NCBI RefSeq assembly: GCF_003952345.1
Contig: NZ_CP034433.1
Span: 1,674,001-1,738,000 of the forward strand
DNA: 64,000 bases
Direction: 5' to 3'
Origin: Iodobacter ciconiae
Lineage (GTDB): Bacteria; Pseudomonadota; Gammaproteobacteria; Burkholderiales; Chitinibacteraceae
The translations under genes were made by a program, and so were the position numbers. Positions 23,797 to 33,333 of the stretch are shown one piece after another. The notes below the pieces were generated by a model. The model did not search any database, had not been told where the DNA came from, and saw only the letters and a list, made by a program, of their open reading frames with translations. The stretch's first letter is position 1; each line of letters begins with the position of its first letter.

Positions 23797-25391
23797 TGAA
23801 CAACCAACATCTGGATCAGCTGCTAAAAAAAGCCATTACAGCAGGCATTTTACCTGATGGCACCCATATTGAAGCGCCAGAAAACCGGCCCTGGCCCGTG
23901 GTGCTGCTCACGGCTTTAGGCGCATGGCTCGCCGCGATTCCGCTGTTAGCTGTAGTCGGCCTGATGCTTGGCAGCACCATTATTCATAGCGTGGCAGGGC
24001 CGTATATTGTGGGGTTGATCGTTTTAGCGGCCGCCATCTTGCCATTACGCAAGCAAAATACTCCATTGTTTATAGAGCAGCTTGCCATTCCTGCTCTGAT
24101 CACAGGATCAGCGCTTATGGCCTATGGCCTGTTTGGGCATTTGCCCGGCCACTTTGCCTGCGCCATACTGGCACTGCTTGCTGGCGGGCTGACCTGGGCC
24201 ATACCCAATCCATGGTTGCGTGTTTTACTAGGCGCCACATCCGCAGCCTTCACCGGCACAGCGATTGCCCTATATATAAAAAACAGCCATGGAGCATGGC
24301 TTGCTTTGCACGCTCTACTTCTGCTGTGGCTACTTGCCAGTGCAGCACAGCGCAGCGTGCTCAGCGCCAAAGCCCTGCTCGCCGCCGCTTGTGAATCCTT
24401 TCTCACAGGCTGGCTGCTGGTTATTTTGGCTGGGCTGGCCTTTAACTCAGGCATGACTTTTTTAGCCGGGGCCAGCCTGGGCAACAACGCTTTTGCCGTA
24501 ATCATGAATGAAGCCGCACCTCAATTAAGCACAACCAGCAAGCTGTTCGCACTGAGCTCATCCCTCCTCGCCCTGGCTGCGGGCATTTTACCCGGGCGCA
24601 GCTGGCCTGCTCTGCGCCCCTATAGCGGTGCGGCGATAATCTTGGCCGCTCTGGCTTGGTTTATGCCCGCGCTTGGCGCAGTATTACTAGCTCTATCCAT
24701 TAGCCTGCTTGCCGGGCGCTGGCGATCCGCCAGCGCCGCAGGTCTTGCCGCCACATGGATCATTGGCGCATTTTATTACCAGCTTAACTGGTCGCTTGGC
24801 AATAAAGCACTGCTGTTTATGCTGGCAGGCAGCCTGCTTGGCGCGATTGCATGGCGGGCACTGGCTCCGAAAATATCTACTACTGCAACACCAGAGCAGG
24901 CACTCTCCCCCAGGCGAAAAACCGGCATCATTCTCAGCGCAGCCAGCGTTCTGCTTGTTGCCAATGTCGGCATCTGGCAAAAAGAAAACCTGATCACCCA
25001 CGGCCAGCCACTCTATATTGCACTCGCCCCGGCCGATCCGCGCTCCTTAATGCAGGGTGATTTTATGCAGCTTAATTTTCAAATCCCTTTTGATACACCG
25101 TCATCTAGCGGCATAAACCACCAGAGCCGCCCCTTTATCGTCATGAAAAGAGATAGCCAGAATATCGGCAGCGCGCAGCGCATCCACCACGGCGAACCAC
25201 TGGCAGCAAATGAGCTCAAAATTGAGCTCAGCCCCAAAAACAGCCGCTGGGTACTTGTCACCGACGCATGGTTTTTTAAAGAAGGCGAGGCCAGGCGCTG
25301 GGCACAAGCCCGGTATGGGGAATTCAGGGTGATGCCGGATGGGAAAGCATTACTGGTGGGGTTGAAGGGAGAAGAGTTGAAGGGGCTTTGA
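23796..25391 (+). CDS. DUF4401 / GDYXXLXY-domain membrane protein
   Basis: This 531-aa protein has an N-terminal DUF4401-like region with about ten membrane helices, followed after about residue 385 by a GDYXXLXY domain exposed on one side of the membrane. The defining motif is LMQGDFMQLNFQIP (G-D-F-M-x-L-x-F in place of G-D-Y-x-x-L-x-Y). Fusion of the two domains is common. It follows DUF2157 in an operon, sharing one base. Its biological role is not established; a membrane sensor or envelope function is only a guess. Confidence 0.85.
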   Translation: MNNQHLDQLLKKAITAGILPDGTHIEAPENRPWPVVLLTALGAWLAAIPLLAVVGLMLGSTIIHSVAGPYIVGLIVLAAAILPLRKQNTPLFIEQLAIPALITGSALMAYGLFGHLPGHFACAILALLAGGLTWAIPNPWLRVLLGATSAAFTGTAIALYIKNSHGAWLALHALLLLWLLASAAQRSVLSAKALLAAACESFLTGWLLVILAGLAFNSGMTFLAGASLGNNAFAVIMNEAAPQLSTTSKLFALSSSLLALAAGILPGRSWPALRPYSGAAIILAALAWFMPALGAVLLALSISLLAGRWRSASAAGLAATWIIGAFYYQLNWSLGNKALLFMLAGSLLGAIAWRALAPKISTTATPEQALSPRRKTGIILSAASVLLVANVGIWQKENLITHGQPLYIALAPADPRSLMQGDFMQLNFQIPFDTPSSSGINHQSRPFIVMKRDSQNIGSAQRIHHGEPLAANELKIELSPKNSRWVLVTDAWFFKEGEARRWAQARYGEFRVMPDGKALLVGLKGEELKGL

Positions 25392-25815
25392 GCCAGCGGC
25401 ACAGAGCAGATTAATCAAAGCCATTGGCGGCGTGGTACCGGTGGCAGGATTTGCGGGAGCCATGCATCTTTGTCCCTGCTGAATGATAAATACCGCTCAT
25501 CTGCGTCCACAGATTAAGTAGCGCTGCGTGATCACCACTGATAACGATGCCACGATTCCTTTTTCCCTGACAAAATCACTGAGCCAGCCATTGGATGCGC
25601 GGTTTTTAATCATAAAAAATGACGGGCGTTTTTTACTGGATGAAGGTTTTGATAGCCTGCCGGTGGTGCCGGATGAACTAAACCGGGTGTTTCAGCGGGC
25701 CAAAGCTGAAACGCAGCCCTGATGAGAAAACATCTGCAGCACTCAGTGTCATCATTCCCGCACAGGCGGGGATTCAGCATGGCGGCCGAATTCCTGTTAA
25801 AAACATGCTGACGAT
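25392..25815. other. Gene-poor region with a hydrolase remnant and a small inverted repeat
   Basis: These 424 bases hold the possible alpha/beta-hydrolase fragment at 25528-25722. At 25754-25773 there is a short dispersed-type inverted repeat (ATTCCCGC-ACAG-GCGGGGAT), similar to the CATTCCCGC...GCGGGAAT repeats common in Neisseriales and other proteobacteria. No intact gene is convincing. Confidence 0.5.
25528..25722 (+). pseudogene. Possible 3' remnant of an alpha/beta-hydrolase gene
   Basis: This 64-codon frame opens with GTG and reads VITTDNDATIPFSLTKSL, then LDARFLIIKNDGRFLLDEGF. It resembles the C-terminal third of an alpha/beta hydrolase (G-D-x-D-x-x-I-P, with the G-H of the catalytic histidine replaced by D-G). 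A TAG lies three codons upstream in frame and no N-terminal part is found. It is best read as a decayed fragment; a real small protein is less likely. Confidence 0.4.
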
Positions 25816-27285
25816 TTAAGGCAATTTCACCCGCATCAGTTTGCTTTTACTCTTTTTTGTTTGAGTTACCGGATTACTGGCTTCTCCGAATAAAAATGAA
25901 TAATCACTGGCAAAGGTTTGTTTTTGCCCTGCTACCGTTGCCCCCGTATGGCAACTCAGGCAGTTAAGGTCCTGATGGTAGGTTTCCAATACCGTATTCG
26001 CTACAGGCTGCTGGGCAACGGGGGGCTGGGCATTGCCATCAGGCAAGGGCGAAGTCGCACCGGGGTAGATAGGGGTATTGCTATTGGGCCAGAGCACATT
26101 GACCAGCTGGTAATTCAAAAATACCGACTGCGGATTGGCCGCTTTAATCGTGGCCCAGGTATTGGTATTGAGGGCAGCGATATTATTGGCGGTGGTGCTG
26201 CTGATCGGCGTAGTTCGCACCACTTGCACCGGCGCATTGTAAGGATCGGTGCCCACCACCGGCATTTTATTCTGCACGCATTTGTAGTAATCCGTCGCCG
26301 GATCACAGTTCAGGTTGTAATAGGTGTACCAGGGCAAGGGCGGCGCGCTTAGCTCGGTTTTGCTGGGTGCATTATAGATATGCTCAAAGGTGCTCCACAT
26401 AAACTGCTGGGCATTAGGCGTTTTGCGAATAATATGCAAAGCCACCAGGCCCACAGTCACCTGTTTAGGCGTAGTACTGCCGCCACCCGTAATCGGATAA
26501 CTCACCCACGCCTTGGATATTTTAAACATCGGCCACAATGCGGGGTCATCCAGCTCTATCCAGGCAGCCTTAATTTCAATCGCACCCACCGTACCATAGG
26601 TTGAAAATGTCGCCGAGCCATCAGGTAGATTCAGCCCCTGAGTAGTGGTAAACGCGGGCTGCTTGCTGGCGATATACAGCTGATTCCGATTGATATAGTT
26701 GTACTCATCCTGATTAAGCCGCTTTTCAAACAGGGTGACGTAATAATTCATTTTGGGCTGCGCAGTCAGCCACGCGCCATTAGTGCCTGCCTCGGCAATA
26801 TCTTTTAAAGGCGGCACTAGGGCATCACCAAATTTAGACGTCTGATGCAAGCCCTTCACGCCCAGCGCCGAAGTGGCTTTCAGGGTTTTACTTTTCATTA
26901 GAGCCCTCATTGCCTGAGGGATATCCTGCTTATTGCCCCAGGGCAAAGGGGGCGCGCCATTAGGGCGAAACACCTCAGAAGATTCTTTATAACTTTCCCA
27001 AACCACAGGGCTGGTAGAGCCTGCCACCCCAAAAGAAGCAGCAGGCACGCTGGTATTAGGCTGCCCCGGTAAATTAGAGTCAGCCGCCCAGTTAAGGGTA
27101 ATAAATTGCTGCCATGCCAGATTATTAAATGCGTTTTGATTAGTACCCAGCGAATCACAAGGAATAACAGGCTGCAATACCGGCACGCCTTTCCAGTCCG
27201 GGCAAGCTGCATGGGTTACAGCCCCCAATAAGCCCGTGCTGATCCCGATAAAAGCGGATAGCCCCCAACGCTTCAATAAATGCAT
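25816..27285 (-). CDS. Secreted c-type cytochrome-like protein of unknown function
   Basis: This 489-aa product has a Sec signal peptide (MHLLKRWGLSAFIGISTGLL, then GAVTHA before ACPDW). It has one heme-c motif near the C-terminus, CLSCH at 442-446, within YHQDLNCLSCHTGATVAG. The large central region contains WQQFITLNWAAD and VVWESYKESSEVF. It looks like a family of periplasmic proteins seen in proteobacteria, but I cannot give it a function. It starts 25 bases after the 702-aa gene and is clearly in one operon with it. A single covalent heme suggests electron transfer or peroxidase-like chemistry on a partner. The C-terminus is unusually basic (KKSKSKLMRVKLP). Confidence 0.8.
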   Translation of the reverse strand: MHLLKRWGLSAFIGISTGLLGAVTHAACPDWKGVPVLQPVIPCDSLGTNQNAFNNLAWQQFITLNWAADSNLPGQPNTSVPAASFGVAGSTSPVVWESYKESSEVFRPNGAPPLPWGNKQDIPQAMRALMKSKTLKATSALGVKGLHQTSKFGDALVPPLKDIAEAGTNGAWLTAQPKMNYYVTLFEKRLNQDEYNYINRNQLYIASKQPAFTTTQGLNLPDGSATFSTYGTVGAIEIKAAWIELDDPALWPMFKISKAWVSYPITGGGSTTPKQVTVGLVALHIIRKTPNAQQFMWSTFEHIYNAPSKTELSAPPLPWYTYYNLNCDPATDYYKCVQNKMPVVGTDPYNAPVQVVRTTPISSTTANNIAALNTNTWATIKAANPQSVFLNYQLVNVLWPNSNTPIYPGATSPLPDGNAQPPVAQQPVANTVLETYHQDLNCLSCHTGATVAGQKQTFASDYSFLFGEASNPVTQTKKSKSKLMRVKLP

Positions 27286-27310
27286 GGCAAACCCCTTTAA
27301 TAAATAATGA

Positions 27311-29419
27311 TTAGGCCGGAATAATATTCAGCAGGGCCGACATCGGTGCTTGCACCTCGTCCCCATAATTAGTCAGCGTTAAGCCGCGCAAACCCAGCTC
27401 AGCATTTGCGCCCACACTAATTTGTAAATTAAGTGAAGCGCACTGGGATGGATAAGAATTACCCGGCACGGCGTAATTGACGTTGTTGTTAAAGTTGCTT
27501 ACTGCCACCGTGATATCCGGCCCAAAATCAACCACGGGCAACTGCCCCTGTGGCCCAAGCTGTGTGCTAGTGCAGGTCAGCACCATAGCAATATTGCTTT
27601 GCCCAAGCCGTGCAATCGGTGCAATCAGGGTGGAGTTACTCGCCAGCGAAATAGGCGTATTCATTGGATTACTGACTTCGGTATTAAAGTAGGCATTCCA
27701 AATAGCTGAGTGAAACAGCTGTAAGGGCTGGGCATAATCAGGCGGCACAGGGCTGGCTGGCGGGGTTACACCCGTTGGTGGCGGTAAAACGCAGGCTTCA
27801 TTGGCAGGAGCTGCCGCCACCTGAATCGGGCGCGCCCACAGGCCTATCGACATCTGTTGTGTGACCTGCCCACCCCACTGAATAGGCTCGCCGCTTGCAT
27901 CGGTGATATCGCCTATCGTAAACGACACACCCGCATCCACCCACGATTGTGGCAATTGAAACACCGCATGCAGCACAAAATTACCGCCATTTTGTGGCGA
28001 TGCTGCTGTGGCACCAAACAACATGCCGGTAACAGGATCAGTTAATTCTGCCGAACCGCGCACAATCTGCCAGCAATCCTGCGCCGATGCCCCCGCTGGC
28101 AGTTTTGGGTCTGCAGGCAGGGTAAAGCCGCTTAAATCCGGCACCTGGATATACAAGCCGGTTGGATTGGCCAGTGCGGCTTTGCAAGGAAAGCCCGTTA
28201 ATTGCCCGCCAATAGCCTGATTCACCGATTGTCCGATATGCGGATCGCTATTGCGGTAAGCCTGCCCGTATTGAGCGCAGCAAATCAGTGTTTGCGGCAC
28301 GCTATTGCCGCAATTACGCTGAATCGTCGCTCCACCTGCCAAAGCCATTTCGGTTTGCAGCGTATTGGGGGTGCTGGTCAGGTGCATCGCCCCGCCATAG
28401 TTATTGCTGCTTCCCCGCACGGCGATAGGGCCGCTATTCCATTTGTTCAGCGGGTTATACGCCGGGCGGCCTGTTGATAGATCAATCACCACGGTTTTTG
28501 TTACCGGATCAAGCAAATATAAATCGCTGACCGGCACCACCACCTGCGCCGAAGCTGGCGCGCCAAAGCTCAGGGTGGAGGAATACACATCGGCCACTTT
28601 TTGCGGATCAATCATCCACAGCGTATTCCAGTATTCCGGGTTTTCGCAGGTCATATCAATGCGGGTGATTTTATTACTTTGCGGATCACGCACCACGCTC
28701 CACTCGCAATACTCATCCTGCCAGCCGCGCGGGCCATAGGGGCCATACATATGCAGATCACTATTCCAGGTGGCCTGCGGGCAAAGCTGGGTAGGGATAT
28801 TCTGGAAAGCGGGCACAGGCACTTCAGTTGTGCCGTACTGATCGGCAATCGCAAACAACTGCTTGGCAGAATAATTGTAAGGATTCGCAGGGTAAGCGCC
28901 CTTGCCCAGATATTGGCTCAGGCGATTAGGAAAAGCAGTCCAGTGAATTAAAGCCGCCGTTGCGGTGCTGGGAATAGTGGTGAAATTCGTATCAAAGTAA
29001 GAAGTCTGGTTGCTGGCATACAGCAAATTCCACGGGTCGCCCATAATGGCCTGAGCAGTAAAACCACTGATATTAGTATTCCACTGCAGGCAGATTGCGT
29101 TATTTTGCGGTGAATCTGCCGGAAAATCATTGATAAATGCAGGTGTGTTAAATACCACTTTCTGATAGGAATCGCATTGCGGGGCGCTGCCAAACCAGGG
29201 CTGGCCGGAGAAAAACACAGCATCCCCCGGGTTAAAACTACGACCATTGGTCAGTACCATTGGCTGACGACAATAGAAAAAATAACTGACTTCCGAATTC
29301 TGAGCCGCATAGGCCTGCGCTTCTGCTACGCTGCCGCAAACCTTGGTTCCAATCCAGTTAGCCCAATTGGACCCTTGATACTGGGCGGCATTGCTCGTTT
29401 CTATCCAAGTATTTTGCAT
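27311..29419 (-). CDS. Large cysteine-containing protein of unknown function
   Basis: I do not recognise this 702-aa protein. The start at 29419 (MQNTWIETSNAAQYQGSNW) has GGAG six bases upstream on this strand, so the lack of a signal peptide is probably real. Composition is rich in N, Q, S, P, W and Y, with about 17 scattered cysteines and no long hydrophobic run. Blocks such as YGPYGPRGWQDEYCEWSVVR, NPEYWNTLWMIDPQKVADVY and NYGGAMHLTSTPNTLQ look conserved and enzyme-like. A proline-rich linker (PPPTGVTPPASPVPPDYAQP) at about 550-570 leads to a beta-rich C-terminal domain. It is the first gene of a two-gene operon with the cytochrome-like protein. A redox or maturation role is possible but unproven. 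Confidence 0.8.
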   Translation of the reverse strand: MQNTWIETSNAAQYQGSNWANWIGTKVCGSVAEAQAYAAQNSEVSYFFYCRQPMVLTNGRSFNPGDAVFFSGQPWFGSAPQCDSYQKVVFNTPAFINDFPADSPQNNAICLQWNTNISGFTAQAIMGDPWNLLYASNQTSYFDTNFTTIPSTATAALIHWTAFPNRLSQYLGKGAYPANPYNYSAKQLFAIADQYGTTEVPVPAFQNIPTQLCPQATWNSDLHMYGPYGPRGWQDEYCEWSVVRDPQSNKITRIDMTCENPEYWNTLWMIDPQKVADVYSSTLSFGAPASAQVVVPVSDLYLLDPVTKTVVIDLSTGRPAYNPLNKWNSGPIAVRGSSNNYGGAMHLTSTPNTLQTEMALAGGATIQRNCGNSVPQTLICCAQYGQAYRNSDPHIGQSVNQAIGGQLTGFPCKAALANPTGLYIQVPDLSGFTLPADPKLPAGASAQDCWQIVRGSAELTDPVTGMLFGATAASPQNGGNFVLHAVFQLPQSWVDAGVSFTIGDITDASGEPIQWGGQVTQQMSIGLWARPIQVAAAPANEACVLPPPTGVTPPASPVPPDYAQPLQLFHSAIWNAYFNTEVSNPMNTPISLASNSTLIAPIARLGQSNIAMVLTCTSTQLGPQGQLPVVDFGPDITVAVSNFNNNVNYAVPGNSYPSQCASLNLQISVGANAELGLRGLTLTNYGDEVQAPMSALLNIIPA

Positions 29420-30103
29420 CGCTTACTCCAGTTAAAGACAAGAAATGCCATCTCCTTAGCGTTAAAGAGATGGGCTTAAAGGTGCACGCATAAAAGCCGT
29501 AAAGTGTGATCGCCTGGACTTTGCCAAGCCAGCTCAAGGCCTAAGTACGTGCCAAATAAGTGGAATCAATATAGTTTGGGCAATGCGCCTTGCCACGTAA
29601 TATTTCTTACAAGAAAGAATAAAAAAGAATAATAGTAAGCATATTAAATAAACGAGCAAGAATAAAAACAAGGGAAATAACCATAAATTAAGAGACAACC
29701 ACAGCAAGATGCTTAGCGGTTTTTCAAAAAAATAAAATAGGTCTTAAACCGCAGAAACAATGCTCTTTTACCAGCTAGAATCACTCAGTAAGAAAACACA
29801 CATGGCCCTCAGATGGCAGATCAACAGGCCACAGCAGCCTGCTGTGCAGGCCATCTGCAAATCGATACAAACAGTCATTACTTTTTTATAAAAAACAAAT
29901 ATAAAACAACAAAATTCCAACATTGTTTTTCTAAAAATAATGACTACGGAAAGTACCTATGCACTTTTTTTAAATCTTGTAAGCTTCCCCATCGCATTGT
30001 CCACACTGGCTTGTTAAACTCAGAGCAAGAAACAAAAATGCCTTGCTTCCTACCCCGCATACAGAACGAAGACGCTCTGTACAACCAGCACACGAGACGC
30101 AGC
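29420..30103. other. AT-rich divergent intergenic region before glpR
   Basis: These 684 bases between the 702-aa gene and glpR contain only weak ORFs. The frame running into glpR from 29813 has the composition of non-coding sequence. Promoters of both divergent units must lie here, but I cannot single them out. Confidence 0.45.
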
Positions 30104-30874
30104 ATGATTTTAAATCTACGCCAGCAGGAACTTTTAAAATGGGTGCAAAGAGAGGCATATGTCAGCGTAGACAAGCTGGCCGAGCACTTTGACGTCACTC
30201 AGCAAACCATACGCCGCGACATTCATCAGCTGGTTGAAAACAAGCTGGTGCAAAAGCTGCATGGCGGAGTGAGCGCTTTATCCAGCGTGGAAGACGTCGC
30301 CTATACCACGAGGCAAGTGCTGCTGATTGAAGAAAAACAGAGAATTGCCGAGCTGGTGGCAACGCATATACCCAATAACGCGTCTTTATTTATTAATCTG
30401 GGCACCACTACCGAAGAAGTAGCCAAAGCACTGCGCCACCATCACGGGCTGCATGTGATTACCAATAATCTGAATGTCGCAGCCATCATGTGCACTTATC
30501 ATGAATGCGAAGTCATTATTGCAGGCGGAATGGTACGCGGGCGGGACAGAGGCATCACCGGCGAAGCAACTATCAGCTTTATCAATCAGTTTAAGGTGGA
30601 TTACGGCATTATCGGTATTTCCAGTATTGAAACCGATGGCACGTTGCGCGATTTTGATTTCAGGGAAGTGCGCACTGCGGAGGCAATTATCAAACAATCA
30701 CGGCATGTTTTTTTAGTAGCAGACCACTCCAAATTCGGTCGCCCCGCCCTCGCCCGCCAGGGACATCTGTCACAGATTACCGCACTATTTACCGATCAAG
30801 CCGTAGATGCAGCAATGGAAGCGGTGATTAAAGAATCAAAAACCCAGCTCTATATTGCACAAACAGCTCATTAA
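30104..30874 (+). CDS. glpR: DeoR-family regulator of glycerol-3-phosphate metabolism
   Basis: This 256-aa DeoR-type repressor starts at the ATG at 30104 (MILNLRQQELLKWVQREAYV), where GlpR proteins begin; the 97 codons upstream are rejected. The helix-turn-helix is YVSVDKLAEHFDVTQQTIRR, followed by the DeoR signature DIHQLVENKLVQKLHGG. The C-terminal ligand domain has FINLGTTTEEVAKAL, VITNNLNVAAI, VIIAGGMVRGRDRGITG and FLVADHSKFGRPA, all typical of GlpR. In relatives it represses glp genes until glycerol 3-phosphate binds. Its location before glpK and glpT supports that target. Confidence 0.92.
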   Translation: MILNLRQQELLKWVQREAYVSVDKLAEHFDVTQQTIRRDIHQLVENKLVQKLHGGVSALSSVEDVAYTTRQVLLIEEKQRIAELVATHIPNNASLFINLGTTTEEVAKALRHHHGLHVITNNLNVAAIMCTYHECEVIIAGGMVRGRDRGITGEATISFINQFKVDYGIIGISSIETDGTLRDFDFREVRTAEAIIKQSRHVFLVADHSKFGRPALARQGHLSQITALFTDQAVDAAMEAVIKESKTQLYIAQTAH

Positions 30875-31415
30875 GTAATGAAAGCCGGATTTTGCAGACC
30901 AGATCTTGCCCGCCAACAGGGCAAATCCACCAATCCAACATTTAAGCAAAAAAATGTTGGATTACACAAAAATAACTTATGCGCATCCGAAGTCCAATCA
31001 TCCCGCGCAGCACTTATTTGTAAGCATTGCAACACCGGTTAAGCTGGCACTCCATTTACAAGCACTATTAAATAGGTGCTTTGAATTCAATCTGCAAACC
31101 CCAAAAAGCTTTTTTAGCAGAAACGATAAATCATCAACATAAAAAAACAACAAGTCCAAAAAAATTTCCATCCCTTCCTATGTCGCATAAAACCTCATTA
31201 TTTTGCTTTTATAATCAGTTTTCTTGATTAGGCGTGATGGCATCACCTGATACAAATCAAATATACAACGATTAAAATCATAAACAATCAAAAAAGAACA
31301 TCATACAAACAATGCGTTGTTCGCTCATCCAAGTTGTTCGCCTCACACCGGGATAAAACCAGCTATTTACCACTAACTCAATAAACACATCGCTTGCCGC
31401 CTAAAGGAGATAAAA
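30875..31415 (+). other. glpK upstream region, AT-rich, with two TTGTTCGC repeats
   Basis: These 541 bases carry no believable gene. GTTGTTCGC occurs twice as a direct repeat, at 31316-31324 and 31333-31341 (period 17), about 80 bases before glpK. TTCG-type half-sites recall GlpR operators, so these may be where GlpR binds. An AAAGGAGAT ribosome binding site precedes the glpK start. Confidence 0.4.
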
Positions 31416-32924
31416 GTGAAAAACAAATATATTCTGGCACTTGACCAGGGCACAACCAACTCACGTGCAATTTTGTTTAATCAGGCAGGCGACATCGTTT
31501 CGATGGCGCAAAAAGAATTCAAACAGATTTACCCCCAGCCAGGCTGGGTAGAGCATGACGCACTGGAAATCTGGATTGGGCAATCAAACGGAGTGGCCCA
31601 CGAAGCCATTAACTTTGCCAATATTGACAGCACTCAAATTGCCGGCATCGGCATCACCAATCAGCGCGCAACAACGGTGATATGGAATAGAGAAACCGGC
31701 CTGCCGATTTATAACGCCATTGTCTGGCAGGATCGCCGCACGGCACCTTATTGTGATGAACTCAAAGCCCGTGGCCTTGAAGCATCCATCCGCGCCAAGA
31801 CAGGCCTGACGGTTGATGCTTATTTTTCCGGCAGCAAAATCAGCTGGATTCTGGATAATGTAGAAGGCGCACGCGAGCTGGCCAATGCAGGCAAGCTCGC
31901 GTTTGGTACGATAGACAGCTGGCTGATCTGGAACTACACCCACGGCGAAGTACATGTGACTGATGTGTCAAATGCCTCCCGCACCATGCTGTTTAATATC
32001 CAGACACTAAGCTGGGATCAAGAGCTGATGGAGCTGATGGATATCCCTGCCAGCATCTTGCCGCAGGTACGCTCCTCCAGCGAAATCTACGGTTATACCC
32101 ATGAATCAATCCTAGGTAGCCCGGTTCCTCTATGCGGTATTGTAGGCGATCAGCAAGCGGCGCTGTTTGGTCAGCAATGCACCCGCCCTGGCATGGTCAA
32201 AAATACCTATGGCGCAGGCTGCTTTATGATGATGAATACCGGTGTAACGCCTGTTATCTCCAAAAACAATCTGCTTACTACCATTGCCTGGCAAATTGGC
32301 AACCGGGTTGAATACGCACTGGAAGGCAGTATTTTTATTGGCGGAGCAGTGGTGCAATGGCTGCGCGATGGCCTGGGCATGATCAGTAAATCTTCCGAAG
32401 TGAATGAATTAGCGGGCCAGGTAAAAGACAGCAATGGCGTATATCTGGTGCCTGCCTTTGCCGGCCTTGGCGCGCCACACTGGAATCAGGACGCACGCGG
32501 GTCATTGTTTGGTGCAACGCTAGGCACAAAATCAGCCCATATTGCCCGGGCTGCACTAGATAGCATCGCTTACCAGAGCGCTGATGTGTTAAAGGCAATG
32601 GAAGCCGATGCAGGGGTCAGTATTTCTGAGCTGCGCGTCGATGGCGGCGCAAGCGTGAACCCGCTCCTGATGCAATTTCAGGCAGACATCCTTGGCACAG
32701 ATGTAATCCGCCCAAAAATCACCGAAACCACCGCCCTCGGTGCCGCTTATTTAGCAGGCCTTGCCGTAGGCTACTGGAAGAGCATCGAAGACGTACAAAG
32801 CCAGTGGCAGCTGGATAAACGCTTTAGTAGCCAGATGAGTGAAGAAGGCTCGGACAAGCTGCTTAAAGGCTGGCACCGCGCGGTAAAAGCAACCCAAAAC
32901 TGGGCTAGTCACGAGGCAGACTAA
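31416..32924 (+). CDS. glpK: Glycerol kinase
   Basis: GlpK phosphorylates glycerol to glycerol 3-phosphate with ATP. The 502-aa FGGY-family protein shows [17 protein letters not shown] at the N-terminus, [69 protein letters not shown] and [19 protein letters not shown] near the C-terminus. All match the E. coli enzyme closely. GTG is used as start (AAAGGAG upstream). It sits between glpR and glpT; no glycerol facilitator (glpF) or glpD is in the window. Confidence 0.96.
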   Translation: MKNKYILALDQGTTNSRAILFNQAGDIVSMAQKEFKQIYPQPGWVEHDALEIWIGQSNGVAHEAINFANIDSTQIAGIGITNQRATTVIWNRETGLPIYNAIVWQDRRTAPYCDELKARGLEASIRAKTGLTVDAYFSGSKISWILDNVEGARELANAGKLAFGTIDSWLIWNYTHGEVHVTDVSNASRTMLFNIQTLSWDQELMELMDIPASILPQVRSSSEIYGYTHESILGSPVPLCGIVGDQQAALFGQQCTRPGMVKNTYGAGCFMMMNTGVTPVISKNNLLTTIAWQIGNRVEYALEGSIFIGGAVVQWLRDGLGMISKSSEVNELAGQVKDSNGVYLVPAFAGLGAPHWNQDARGSLFGATLGTKSAHIARAALDSIAYQSADVLKAMEADAGVSISELRVDGGASVNPLLMQFQADILGTDVIRPKITETTALGAAYLAGLAVGYWKSIEDVQSQWQLDKRFSSQMSEEGSDKLLKGWHRAVKATQNWASHEAD

Positions 32925-33333
32925 AGCCCCTGTTTATTTGCTAACTTTATAAATAGCAGCTGCAGCCCTGACCGATCCATCGCATAACAGCTCATTTATC
33001 CCCTGAAAACATGTGCCACCTGCGCTTGTAACTCCCGGCAGAGCCTGCATCCGAAAGGCACACCTGCTGCAAGACCCCCTATTGTGCCAACAGCATTAAT
33101 CGGTGGCATACTTACGGCACCAGCTTTCATCCACACCCACATTACAAGGTCCCCTGCCCGCACATCGCTTTATCAGCACCACATAAATGCGGTTTACCAT
33201 GGCGAATTTTTACTCAATCACCTCTCTTTTTCAGCATCCCTTTTTTAAATCCGGGCGATCTTTTTCTGCTGATAAATTTCAGGTTTTATCCCGTTTTAGA
33301 ACGCCTTTAAAAGAGGCAGGTAAAGGAAGACAG
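32925..33333 (+). other. Intergenic region glpK-glpT
   Basis: These 409 bases have no convincing gene. The open frame leading into glpT from 33187 lacks similarity to GlpT before residue 50. I see neither a clear terminator after glpK nor an unambiguous glpT promoter. Confidence 0.4.

Noticed and set aside
29813..30103. 97-codon extension of glpR
   Set aside because: Composition is non-coding and GlpR proteins begin at MILNLRQQ-like sequence.
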